A stretch of DNA of 64,000 nucleotides from Rhizobium leguminosarum bv. trifolii WSM2297 (GTDB lineage: Bacteria > Pseudomonadota > Alphaproteobacteria > Rhizobiales > Rhizobiaceae). A model generated the notes under the pieces. It saw only the letters and a list, made by a program, of their open reading frames with translations. It searched no databases and was not told where the DNA came from. The DNA lies in contig NZ_JH719393.1 in assembly GCF_000271845.1 (NCBI RefSeq), forward strand, positions 1,332,442-1,396,441, given 5' to 3'. The position numbers were made by a program, and so were the translations under genes. Of the stretch, positions 26,103 through 33,726 are shown piece after piece (position 1 is the first letter of the stretch; each line of letters opens with the position of its first letter).

Positions 26103-27377
26103 ATGCGCTTCAAACTTCTCGCTGCGACCGCAGCTATCGCACTGCTCGCTACCGGCTCTGCATTCGCTGAACCGGCCAATCTGACCATCTGGAGCTGGAA
26201 TGTCGCCGCATCGGCATTGAAGTCCACGCTTCCAGGCTTCAACAAACAGTTTCCCGATATCAAGGTCACCGTCGAGGACCTTGGAAACAGCCAGGTGTTC
26301 GACAAGACGCTCGCTGCCTGCGCTGCCGGCGGCGACGGCCTGCCTGATATTGTCAGCATTGAGAATTTCGAGGCTGAAATCTTCTGGAGCCGTTTCCCGG
26401 ATTGCTTCGCCAATCTGAAGGAGCTCGGCTACACGGCCGATATCCAGGCGAAGTTCCCCGACTTCAAGCGCACCGAACTTGAGGTCGGCGATGTCGCTTA
26501 TGCCATGCCCTGGGATTCCGGTCCGGTCGCCGTCTTCTACCGCCGCGACATGTACGAAAAGGCCGGCGTCGATCCGAGCACGATCAGCACCTGGGACGAT
26601 TTCATCGCCGCCGGCAAGAAGATTTCTGCTGCCAATCCCGGCGTCGTCATGGCGCAGGCCGATTTCAACGGCGACAGCGAATGGTTCCGCATGATCGCCA
26701 ATGAACAGGGCTGCGGCTATTTCTCGACCGATGGCCAGAACATCACCATCAACCAGCCGGCCTGCGTCGCTTCGCTGCAAAAGGTGAAGGAGATGAAAGA
26801 CGCGGGCACGCTGACTGCGGCCAACTGGGACGAGAAGATCCAGGCCAATACCGCTGGCAAAGCGGCAAGCCAGCTCTATGGCGGCTGGTATGAAGGCACC
26901 GTGCGCTCGACCTCGCCTGATCTCAAGGGCAAGTGGGGCGTCTACAGAATGCCGAGCCTGACGGCCGATGGCCCGCATGCCGCCAATCTCGGCGGTTCGT
27001 CGCTCGCCATTTCGGCGACCTCGGCAAACAAGGACGCGGCCTGGAAATTCGTCAACTACGCCCTTGGTACGAACGAGGGTCAGGTCACCATGCTGAAGGA
27101 ATTCGGCTTGGTCCCGTCGCTGCTTTCTGCCGAGAAGGATCCCTTCGTCAGCGAGCCGCAGCCCTATTGGGGCGGCCAGAAGGTCTGGGCCGATATCCTG
27201 GCGACGCTGCCGAAGATCGTACCGAGCCGCGGCACCGCCTTCCAGAGCGATGCTGAAGGCATCTTCAAGGCAACGCAGGCGAAATTCTTCGCCGGCGGCT
27301 ATCCCGATGCGAAGACGGCCCTCGACGATGCCGCCAAGCAGATCGCTTCGGCAACCGGTCTTCCGGTCGCGCAATGA
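26103..27377 (+). CDS. Sugar ABC transporter substrate-binding protein (family 1)
   Basis: A 424-residue periplasmic protein. It has a signal peptide at about 1-22 (ending SAFA|EP), then NLTIWSWNVAASALKSTLPGFNKQFPDIKVTV, the fold of MalE-like extracellular binding proteins. The region with AMPWDSGPVAVFYRRDMYEKAG is the usual hinge region. GGGAGGATTTTC precedes the ATG. It is the first gene of a complete importer operon, divergent from the AraC regulator, and is followed by a strong hairpin before the permeases. Oligosaccharide or polyol is the likely ligand; the exact sugar is unknown. Confidence 0.9.
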   Translation: MRFKLLAATAAIALLATGSAFAEPANLTIWSWNVAASALKSTLPGFNKQFPDIKVTVEDLGNSQVFDKTLAACAAGGDGLPDIVSIENFEAEIFWSRFPDCFANLKELGYTADIQAKFPDFKRTELEVGDVAYAMPWDSGPVAVFYRRDMYEKAGVDPSTISTWDDFIAAGKKISAANPGVVMAQADFNGDSEWFRMIANEQGCGYFSTDGQNITINQPACVASLQKVKEMKDAGTLTAANWDEKIQANTAGKAASQLYGGWYEGTVRSTSPDLKGKWGVYRMPSLTADGPHAANLGGSSLAISATSANKDAAWKFVNYALGTNEGQVTMLKEFGLVPSLLSAEKDPFVSEPQPYWGGQKVWADILATLPKIVPSRGTAFQSDAEGIFKATQAKFFAGGYPDAKTALDDAAKQIASATGLPVAQ

Positions 27378-27385
27378 ATGACGAT

Positions 27386-27410
27386 GCCGGGCGCTTCAGG
27401 CGCCCGGCTT
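27386..27410 (+). terminator. Hairpin after the binding-protein gene (attenuator/stabiliser)
   Basis: GCCGGGCGC / GCGCCCGGC is a perfect 9-bp stem with loop TTCAG, followed by TTTCTG, 9 bp past the stop. A second small stem CCTGCC-TTCG-GGCGGG follows. It lies inside the operon, so it likely limits expression of the permeases relative to the binding protein. Confidence 0.65.
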
Positions 27411-27465
27411 TCTGCCTGCCTTCGGGCGGGCGGGTCATTCATTCGTTTTATGTGGAGGAGGCTCG

Positions 27466-28326
27466 ATGCCATTCAGAACCCGGAGCGCCTATGCGTTCCT
27501 CGCCCCCTATCTGCTGGTTTTTGCCACCTTCTGGGTCTGGCCGATCATCGATTCATTCCTGATTTCCTTTCAAAACACCCGCATCAATCCGTGGAAATAC
27601 AGTTTCCAGGCCAATTGGGGCCGGCTCTTCTACGACCCCGCCTTCTATAACGCTCTCTACAACACGCTGATCATCCTGGTGATCCAGGTTCCCGTGATGA
27701 TCGCGCTGGCGACCGTCATGGCCGTGCTGCTCAATTCGCCGCTCTTGAAAGCGCGCCCGCTTTTCCGTTTCGCCTTCTTTGCCCCCGTCGTTGTCGGCGA
27801 GGTCGCCTATGCCGCTGTGTTCCGGCTGATGTTCAGCCTCGATTTCGGCATCATCAACAAGATGATCGCAGCGGTCGGCTTCAGCCCGGTATCCTGGTTC
27901 GACAACGCCAATGCCGCTATGGCCGTGATCATCCTCGCCGTCACATGGCGCTGGGCCGGCTATAATGCCATCATCATCCTCGCCGGCCTGCAGTCTATTC
28001 CGGACGATGTCTACGAGGCAGCGACGCTCGACCGGGTGAGCAAGGTGCAGCAGTTCTTCCACATCACCCTTCCGCTCTTAAAACCGATCATCCTCTTCTG
28101 TGTGGTGCTCTCGGTGATCGGCACCATGCAGCTCTTTACCGAGCCGTTCCTCATCACCAATCGCGGTGGTCCGGGCGGCGGTACGGAGACACTTGGCCTC
28201 TTCCTCTATCGCCAGGGTTTCACCTCGCTGAACTTCGGCTATGCCTCGGCGATCGCCTATACGATGGCTGCTCTCGCGGTGGTGATCTCCCTCTTCAATC
28301 TCTGGATCGGGAGGGACCCGAAATGA
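27466..28326 (+). CDS. Sugar ABC transporter permease (MalF/UgpA type)
   Basis: A 286-residue six-span permease. The coupling loop YEAATLDRVSKVQQFFHITLPLLKPI is the EAA motif. TEPFLITNRGGPGGGTETLGLFLYRQGF is typical of this family near the C-terminus. GGAGGAGGC precedes the ATG. Its end overlaps the next permease start by four bases (ATGA), indicating coupled translation. Confidence 0.9.
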   Translation: MPFRTRSAYAFLAPYLLVFATFWVWPIIDSFLISFQNTRINPWKYSFQANWGRLFYDPAFYNALYNTLIILVIQVPVMIALATVMAVLLNSPLLKARPLFRFAFFAPVVVGEVAYAAVFRLMFSLDFGIINKMIAAVGFSPVSWFDNANAAMAVIILAVTWRWAGYNAIIILAGLQSIPDDVYEAATLDRVSKVQQFFHITLPLLKPIILFCVVLSVIGTMQLFTEPFLITNRGGPGGGTETLGLFLYRQGFTSLNFGYASAIAYTMAALAVVISLFNLWIGRDPK

Positions 28327-29159
28327 GATCCAAGTCGCAATCCCTTCTCATCCGTCAGATCGCGCTGCACGCTGCGCTGGCGCCGCTGGCGCTGATCTGG
28401 CTGTTTCCGCTCTGGATGATGTTCGTCTTCTCGACAATGCCTGACAACGGCATCTTCAGCCCCGACATCGTGCTCTGGCCATCGACCAACTTCGTCGCGA
28501 ATTTCAAGAACCTGCAGGCCGATACCGACTTCATCGGCGCTATGGTGATCTCCATCGGCGTCGCGATGATCTACACCGTGCTCTCGGTGATGCTGACCTC
28601 GATGGCGGGGTGGGCGCTGGCGCGTTATCGTTTCGTTGGCCGCTCCATCGTCATCGCCATCATTCTCGGCACGATCACGCTGCCTTTCTCGGTGGTCGTC
28701 ATCCCGCAATTCATCATGGTGGCACGCGAATTCAAGCTGGCGAACACCTGGGTGGCATTGATCGTGCCGCCGCTCTTTAATTCCCTCGGCGTCCTGTTCA
28801 TGCGGCAGTCCTTTTCGATGATGCCGGGTGAACTCTTCGATGCGGCACGCGTCGAAGGCGTCAAGGAATGGCAGATCTTCCTGCGCATCGCCCTGCCGTT
28901 GGCGCGACCGACGATGGCCGCATTGGCGATCATCCTCTTTCTCGTCTCGTGGAACAATTACCTCTGGCCGCTGCTCATCAATTCCAGACCGGGAATGATG
29001 ACGGCGCCGGTGGCATTGGGAACGCTGATCGGCCTCACCAAGGTTTCCTGGGGCGGCATCATGGCCGGGGCGGTGCTGCTGACGGCGCCGATCCTCGTCG
29101 TCTTCGTGGCTCTCCAGCGCCATTTCATCGCCGGCATCGCGGCCGGCGCAATCAAGTAA
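28323..29159 (+). CDS. Sugar ABC transporter permease (MalG/UgpE type)
   Basis: A 278-residue six-span permease. The EAA loop reads ELFDAARVEGVKEWQIFLRIALPLARPTMAALAI. The segment NNYLWPLLINSRPGMMTAPVALG before the last span is the MalG signature. It overlaps the preceding permease gene and is followed 18 bp later by the ATPase gene. It completes the membrane channel of the importer. Confidence 0.9.
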   Translation: MRSKSQSLLIRQIALHAALAPLALIWLFPLWMMFVFSTMPDNGIFSPDIVLWPSTNFVANFKNLQADTDFIGAMVISIGVAMIYTVLSVMLTSMAGWALARYRFVGRSIVIAIILGTITLPFSVVVIPQFIMVAREFKLANTWVALIVPPLFNSLGVLFMRQSFSMMPGELFDAARVEGVKEWQIFLRIALPLARPTMAALAIILFLVSWNNYLWPLLINSRPGMMTAPVALGTLIGLTKVSWGGIMAGAVLLTAPILVVFVALQRHFIAGIAAGAIK

Positions 29160-29177
29160 TCGGAATCGGGGAGCTGC

Positions 29178-30260
29178 ATGGCAGAGCTTTCACTCAGCAA
29201 TATCGTCAAGCGCTTCGGCGGCTTTGAGATCATCCATGGCGCCAATCTGGAGGTGAAGGACGGCGAATTCGTCGTCTTCGTCGGTCCCTCCGGCTGTGGA
29301 AAATCCACGCTGCTGCGCATGATCGCGGGTCTCGAGGATATTACCTCCGGCGAGCTTCAGATCGGCGGCAGGGTCGTCAACGACGTCGAGCCGGCCGATC
29401 GCGGCATCGCCATGGTCTTCCAGTCCTATGCGCTCTATCCGCACCTCACCGTTGAGGAAAACCTGAGTTTCGGTCTGCGGATGAACGGCAATCCGAAGGC
29501 CGATACCGAGCGGCGCGTGCGCCATGTCGCCGAGATCCTGCAGATCACCGAGCTGATGAAGCGGAGGCCGAAGCAGCTTTCCGGCGGTCAGCGCCAGCGC
29601 GTCGCAATCGGCCGCGCAATCGTCCGCGAACCCGAGGTTTTCCTGTTCGACGAGCCCTTGTCGAACCTCGATGCCGAACTGCGCGTGCAGATGCGCGTCG
29701 AAATATCCAGGCTGCACAAGCAGCTCGGTACGACGATGATCTACGTCACCCACGACCAGACGGAAGCGATGACACTTGCCGACCGGATCGTCGTGCTGCG
29801 CGCCGGCAATATCGAGCAGATCGGCGCGCCGCTCGACCTTTACGACGACCCCGCCAACCAGTTTGTCGCCGGTTTCGTCGGCTCCCCGAAGATGAATTTC
29901 CTCAAAGCCGTCGTGGTCGAGAGCCAGCCGGGCAGGGTGGTGATCGCGTTGGAAAGCGAAGCCGATACGCGCCTGCCGCTGCCCCTCAGCGAACCCATCG
30001 AAGCCGGCACGAAGGTGACGCTCGGCATCCGTCCCGAGCATTTCGTCGATGCCGGCATGGGCGATGCCGATCTCACCGTCGCAATCGACGTTGCCGAGCA
30101 TCTCGGCAATACCAGCTACATCTACGCCGCCATCGGCAACGAACAGCTGATCATCGAGCGCCCGGAATCGCGCACCGCCGGCAACCGCGAGACACTGACC
30201 GTCGGTCTTCCCGCAAGCCACACATTCCTTTTCGACGGCGCCGGCAAACGGCTTCGCTAA
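29178..30260 (+). CDS. Sugar ABC transporter ATP-binding protein (UgpC/MsmK type)
   Basis: A 360-residue ATPase with Walker A GPSGCGKST, Q-loop MVFQSYALYPHLTV, signature LSGGQRQRVAIGRAI, Walker B VFLFDEPLSNLD and switch THDQTEAMTLADRI. The C-terminal about 120 residues form the TOBE/OB regulatory domain (GIRPEHF). Such ATPases energise family-1 sugar importers and may be shared between systems. GGGGAGCTGC precedes the ATG. The fusion oxidoreductase gene follows after 37 bp on the same strand. Confidence 0.92.
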   Translation: MAELSLSNIVKRFGGFEIIHGANLEVKDGEFVVFVGPSGCGKSTLLRMIAGLEDITSGELQIGGRVVNDVEPADRGIAMVFQSYALYPHLTVEENLSFGLRMNGNPKADTERRVRHVAEILQITELMKRRPKQLSGGQRQRVAIGRAIVREPEVFLFDEPLSNLDAELRVQMRVEISRLHKQLGTTMIYVTHDQTEAMTLADRIVVLRAGNIEQIGAPLDLYDDPANQFVAGFVGSPKMNFLKAVVVESQPGRVVIALESEADTRLPLPLSEPIEAGTKVTLGIRPEHFVDAGMGDADLTVAIDVAEHLGNTSYIYAAIGNEQLIIERPESRTAGNRETLTVGLPASHTFLFDGAGKRLR

Positions 30261-30297
30261 ACCGCAATCCCAAGGCAGAAAGACGAAAGAGGTTTCC

Positions 30298-32301
30298 ATG
30301 ACTTCCGATCACCCGATCCGCTGGGGCATCATCGGCCCCGGCACCATCGCTCGCACCTTCGCAGACGGCGTCGCCCATTCCAGAACCGGCAAACTGGTGG
30401 CGATCGCCACCCGCAATCCTTCCAAGCCGGGACTTGCCGAAAATTTCCCCGGCGCCCGCATCGTCAATGGCTACGAGGCGCTGCTTTCCGACCCCGAAGT
30501 TGATGCGGTCTATATCTCCGTCCCCCACACCGGCCATGCCGAATGGGCGATCAAGGCCGCGCGCGCCGGCAAGCATATTCTCGTCGAGAAGCCAATCGCA
30601 CTTTCGGCCTATGATGCCGAAGCCGTTTATTACGAAGCGAAGAAAGCTGGCGTCTTTGCCGGCGAGGCCTTCATGTACCGCGTGCATCCGCAGACGGAAA
30701 AGCTGGTCGAACTGATCAGGAGCGGCGTCATTGGCACCGTCCGCATCATCCGCTCGAGCTTCGGCTTCAATATGGGCAGCTACAGGCCGGAACATCGGCT
30801 GTTCGCCAATGATACCGCCGGCGGCGGTATTCTAGATGTCGGCGGCTACCCGGTCTCGATGGCAAGGCTGATTGCCGGCGCCACGGAAGGTAAGGCCTTC
30901 CTCGAGCCGGAGAAAGTTTCGGGCGTCGCCCATCTCGGCGAGAGCGGCGTCGACGAATGGGCGTCGGCCGTGCTCAAATTCCCGAACGAGATCATCGCCG
31001 AAGTCTCCTGCTCGATCATGGCGCAGCAGGACAATGTGCTGCGCATCATCGGCTCCGAGGGCCGCATCGAGGTCGCCGACTTCTGGTTCGCCTCCGGCCA
31101 CAAGGGCGGCACCGGCAAGATCGAGATCTTCAAGAGCGGCAGCCGAGAAACCGTCGAGGTCAAGGAAGATCGCTGGCTCTACTCCTTCGAGGCCGATGCG
31201 GCAGGCGATGCGATCCGCGCCGGCAGAAACGAGTTCAGCGCTCCCGGCATGAGCTGGGCGGATTCGATCGGAAACCTGCGCGTGCTCGACCAGTGGCGGG
31301 CCTCTGTCGGCCTCGAATACGGCGTCGAGAAAGCCGCAAAGCGCACGGCCAACATATCAGGCGGCACGGTTGCTCGCGGCAACAGCATTCCCCAGCGCCA
31401 GATTCCCGGCATCTCCAAGCCGGCCTCGGTCGTCACGCTCGGCTTCGAGTTCTTCCCGAACTTCGCCGCCGCCTCGCTGACGCTCGACGCTTTCTATGAG
31501 GCTGGCGGCAATGCCTTCGATACGGCCTATGTCTATGGCGCCGGCAAGACGGAGGCGATCTTCGGCGACTGGCACACCAGCCGCAAGGTGCCGCGCGAGG
31601 AGATCGTGCTGATTGGCAAGGGCGCGCATTCACCGCTCTGCTATCCCGATATGATCGCCAAGCAGCTCGACCAATCGCTCGCCCGGCTGAAGACCGACTA
31701 TGTCGACATCTATTTCATGCATCGCGACAATACCGACGTTCCCGTCGGCGAGTTCGTCGATGCCATGGATGCCGAGGTCAAGCGCGGGCGCATCCGCGGC
31801 ATCTTCGGTGGCTCGAACTGGACGCGGGCACGTTTCGACGAGGCAATCGCCTATGCGGAAAAGACCGGCAAGGCGCCGCCGGCGGCGCTCTCCAATAACT
31901 TCTCGCTTGCCGAGATGCTCGATCCGATCTGGGCCGGCTGTGTCGCCGCCTCCGATGACGACTGGAAAAAGTGGCTGAACGAGAAGCAGATCCCGAACTT
32001 TGCCTGGTCGAGCCAAGGCCGCGGCTTCTTCACCGATCGCGCCGGCCGCGACAAGCGGGATGATGAGGAGATCGTGCGGGTCTGGTATTCCGAGCGTAAC
32101 TTCGGACGCCGCGACCGCGCCATCGAGCTTGCCAACAAGCTCGGCCGCAATCCGATCCATATCGCGCTTGCCTATGTGATCGCCCAGCCTTTCCCGGTCA
32201 TTCCGCTGATCGGACCGCGCACCGTCGCCGAACTGGAAGACAGTCTTTCGGCGCTCGACTTTAAGCTGACGCCAGATCAAGTAAAGTGGCTGGAAGGCTG
32301 A
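30298..32301 (+). CDS. Fusion protein: Gfo/Idh/MocA dehydrogenase + aldo-keto reductase
   Basis: A 667-residue two-domain enzyme. Residues about 1-345 are a Gfo/Idh/MocA dehydrogenase (GIIGPGTIARTF at 10-21, EKP at 97-99, GGGILDVGGYPVSMA). Residues about 370-667 are an aldo-keto reductase in which the catalytic tetrad can be seen: D in NAFDTA (about 407), Y in YVYG, K in IGKGAH (about 441) and H in YFMHRD (about 476). A 25-residue linker joins them. One continuous frame through both halves argues against a sequencing artefact. The domains could perform successive redox steps on the sugar imported by the upstream transporter. A terminator follows directly. Confidence 0.88.
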   Translation: MTSDHPIRWGIIGPGTIARTFADGVAHSRTGKLVAIATRNPSKPGLAENFPGARIVNGYEALLSDPEVDAVYISVPHTGHAEWAIKAARAGKHILVEKPIALSAYDAEAVYYEAKKAGVFAGEAFMYRVHPQTEKLVELIRSGVIGTVRIIRSSFGFNMGSYRPEHRLFANDTAGGGILDVGGYPVSMARLIAGATEGKAFLEPEKVSGVAHLGESGVDEWASAVLKFPNEIIAEVSCSIMAQQDNVLRIIGSEGRIEVADFWFASGHKGGTGKIEIFKSGSRETVEVKEDRWLYSFEADAAGDAIRAGRNEFSAPGMSWADSIGNLRVLDQWRASVGLEYGVEKAAKRTANISGGTVARGNSIPQRQIPGISKPASVVTLGFEFFPNFAAASLTLDAFYEAGGNAFDTAYVYGAGKTEAIFGDWHTSRKVPREEIVLIGKGAHSPLCYPDMIAKQLDQSLARLKTDYVDIYFMHRDNTDVPVGEFVDAMDAEVKRGRIRGIFGGSNWTRARFDEAIAYAEKTGKAPPAALSNNFSLAEMLDPIWAGCVAASDDDWKKWLNEKQIPNFAWSSQGRGFFTDRAGRDKRDDEEIVRVWYSERNFGRRDRAIELANKLGRNPIHIALAYVIAQPFPVIPLIGPRTVAELEDSLSALDFKLTPDQVKWLEG

Positions 32302-32311
32302 GACAACAAGG

Positions 32312-32340
32312 AAGGGCGCGGTCTGAAACCGCGCCCTTTC
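32312..32340. terminator. Bidirectional terminator between convergent operons
   Basis: AAGGGCGCGGT / ACCGCGCCCTT is a perfect 11-bp stem with loop CTGAA, with T-rich ends on both strands. It lies between the stop of the fusion gene (32301) and the stop of cydX (32346). Confidence 0.9.
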
Positions 32341-32345
32341 CATAT

Positions 32346-32468
32346 CTAATTGCGCGTTTCGGACGCCTTGTTTCCGGCGGCGTCGTCCATCAGCTCATAC
32401 CACATGGCGTTGAGGACGGCGAAGGCGGCTGCCAGCGGCAGGCCGAGGATCCATGCGAAATACCACAT
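32346..32468 (-). CDS. cydX: Cytochrome bd oxidase small subunit CydX
   Basis: A 40-residue protein, MWYFAWILGLPLAAAFAVLN then AMWYELMDD and a short polar tail. It has the CydX/YbgT pattern: MWYFAWILG start, one membrane span and a conserved E in the W(Y/x)E segment. CydX stabilises the haem b595/d site of the bd oxidase. GGGAGA lies 8-10 bases upstream of the ATG. It is the last gene of the cyd operon, separated from cydB by a palindromic repeat. It is too short for most ORF filters. Confidence 0.9.
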   Translation of the reverse strand: MWYFAWILGLPLAAAFAVLNAMWYELMDDAAGNKASETRN

Positions 32469-32483
32469 CGTTTTGTCTCCCTC

Positions 32484-32541
32484 AGAGCAATTCCAGGAAA
32501 AGTGCGAAGCGGTTTTCCGTCCGGAATTGCGTAAAATTAAA
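32484..32541 (-). repeat. Rhizobial palindromic intergenic repeat (copy 2)
   Basis: This element in the cydB-cydX gap starts AGAGCAATTCCAGGAAAAGT and ends GGAATTGCGTAAAA. Outer arms GCAATTCC/GGAATTGC and inner arms GGAAAA/TTTTCC form a long stem-loop. The element at 20973-21021 is a second copy. I know this sequence type as a common dispersed repeat of rhizobial genomes. Inside the operon it could modulate cydX expression. Confidence 0.8.
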
Positions 32542-32565
32542 GGTTGGATCGGTTGTTGACCCGCT

Positions 32566-33720
32566 CTAGTAGGCGTGGCTGTTTTTGTCGGTGACGGATT
32601 TCTCGTCGACCTTGCCCCACAGAACCTTGTAGACCCAGGCCGTGTAGGCAAAGATGATCGGCAGGAATATCGCCGACACAACCAGCATGATGAACAGCGT
32701 CATGTGGCTGGAAGATGCATCCCAGACCGTCAGGCTCGATCGCGCATCGAGCGAGGAGGGCAAGATGAACGGGAACATCGAGAGGCCGACCGTCGAGATG
32801 ATGCCCGATATCGCGACCTTGCTGAAAAGCAGCGTCATGATCTCGCGCCTTGCCCGCATGGCAAAGAAGGCCAAGGCCGCGCCGGCAAAACCGAGGACCG
32901 GTGCGATGATCATCCACGGATGCGTGGTGTAATTGACAAGCCATGCGCCCTTTTCGAGCACCGCGGTCTTCAGCAGCGGATTGGACGGCCCGATCGGGCT
33001 GATATCGCTGGTGATGCGGTAGCCGTCGACGCCGATCCACAGGAAGAGCCCGCCAAGCGCAAAAAGCACGATGGCGGCAAGGGCGGCGATGCTGCCATAG
33101 CTTCTGGCCCGCTCCGCAACCGGACCGCTCGCCTTCAGCACCAGCCAGGCCGCGCCGTGCATCGTCAGCATGGCGAGGGAAAGCAGCCCGCAAAGCAGCG
33201 CATAAGGGTTGAGCAGACCGAAGAACGAGCCTTCGTAGAAAATCCGCATATCGTCGGCAAAGCGGAAGGGCACGCCTTGCAGCACGTTGCCGACGGCGAC
33301 GCCGAAGATCAGCGATGGCACGAAGCCACCGATGAAAAGCGCCCAGTCCCAGCCGTTGCGCCAAGTGGCGCTTTCCCGCTTCGACCGGTATTTGAAGCCG
33401 ACCGGGCGCAGGATGAGCGCAAAGAGGATCGCAAACATCGCCAGATAGAAGCCCGAGAAGGAGACCGCATAAAGCGGCGGCCAGGCGGCGAAGATGGCAC
33501 CGCCGCCAAGGATCAACCAGACCTGGTTGCCTTCCCAGGTGGCGCCGACGGTGTTGATCACCACGCGTCGTTCGGTGTCGGTCCTGGCGACGAAAGGCAG
33601 AAGCGTGCCGACGCCGAGGTCGAAGCCGCCGGTGGTCGCAAAGGCGATCAGTATCACGCCGAGCAGCAGCCACCAGATGACGCGCAGGGTTTCATAATCG
33701 ATGAGTTCGTGAAGGATCAT
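32566..33720 (-). CDS. cydB: Cytochrome bd ubiquinol oxidase subunit II
   Basis: A 384-residue polytopic protein (eight to nine spans), normal length. MILHELIDYETLRVIWWLLLGVILIAFATTGGFDLGVGTLLPFV at the N-terminus, W-E-G-N-Q-V-W-L (WEGNQVWLILGGGAIFAAWP) and RPVGFKYRSKRE are CydB landmarks. It forms the oxidase core with CydA in the inner membrane, reducing O2 with ubiquinol at very low oxygen. The gap to cydA is 6 bp. Confidence 0.95.
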   Translation of the reverse strand: MILHELIDYETLRVIWWLLLGVILIAFATTGGFDLGVGTLLPFVARTDTERRVVINTVGATWEGNQVWLILGGGAIFAAWPPLYAVSFSGFYLAMFAILFALILRPVGFKYRSKRESATWRNGWDWALFIGGFVPSLIFGVAVGNVLQGVPFRFADDMRIFYEGSFFGLLNPYALLCGLLSLAMLTMHGAAWLVLKASGPVAERARSYGSIAALAAIVLFALGGLFLWIGVDGYRITSDISPIGPSNPLLKTAVLEKGAWLVNYTTHPWMIIAPVLGFAGAALAFFAMRARREIMTLLFSKVAISGIISTVGLSMFPFILPSSLDARSSLTVWDASSSHMTLFIMLVVSAIFLPIIFAYTAWVYKVLWGKVDEKSVTDKNSHAY

Positions 33721-33726
33721 GGCAGG

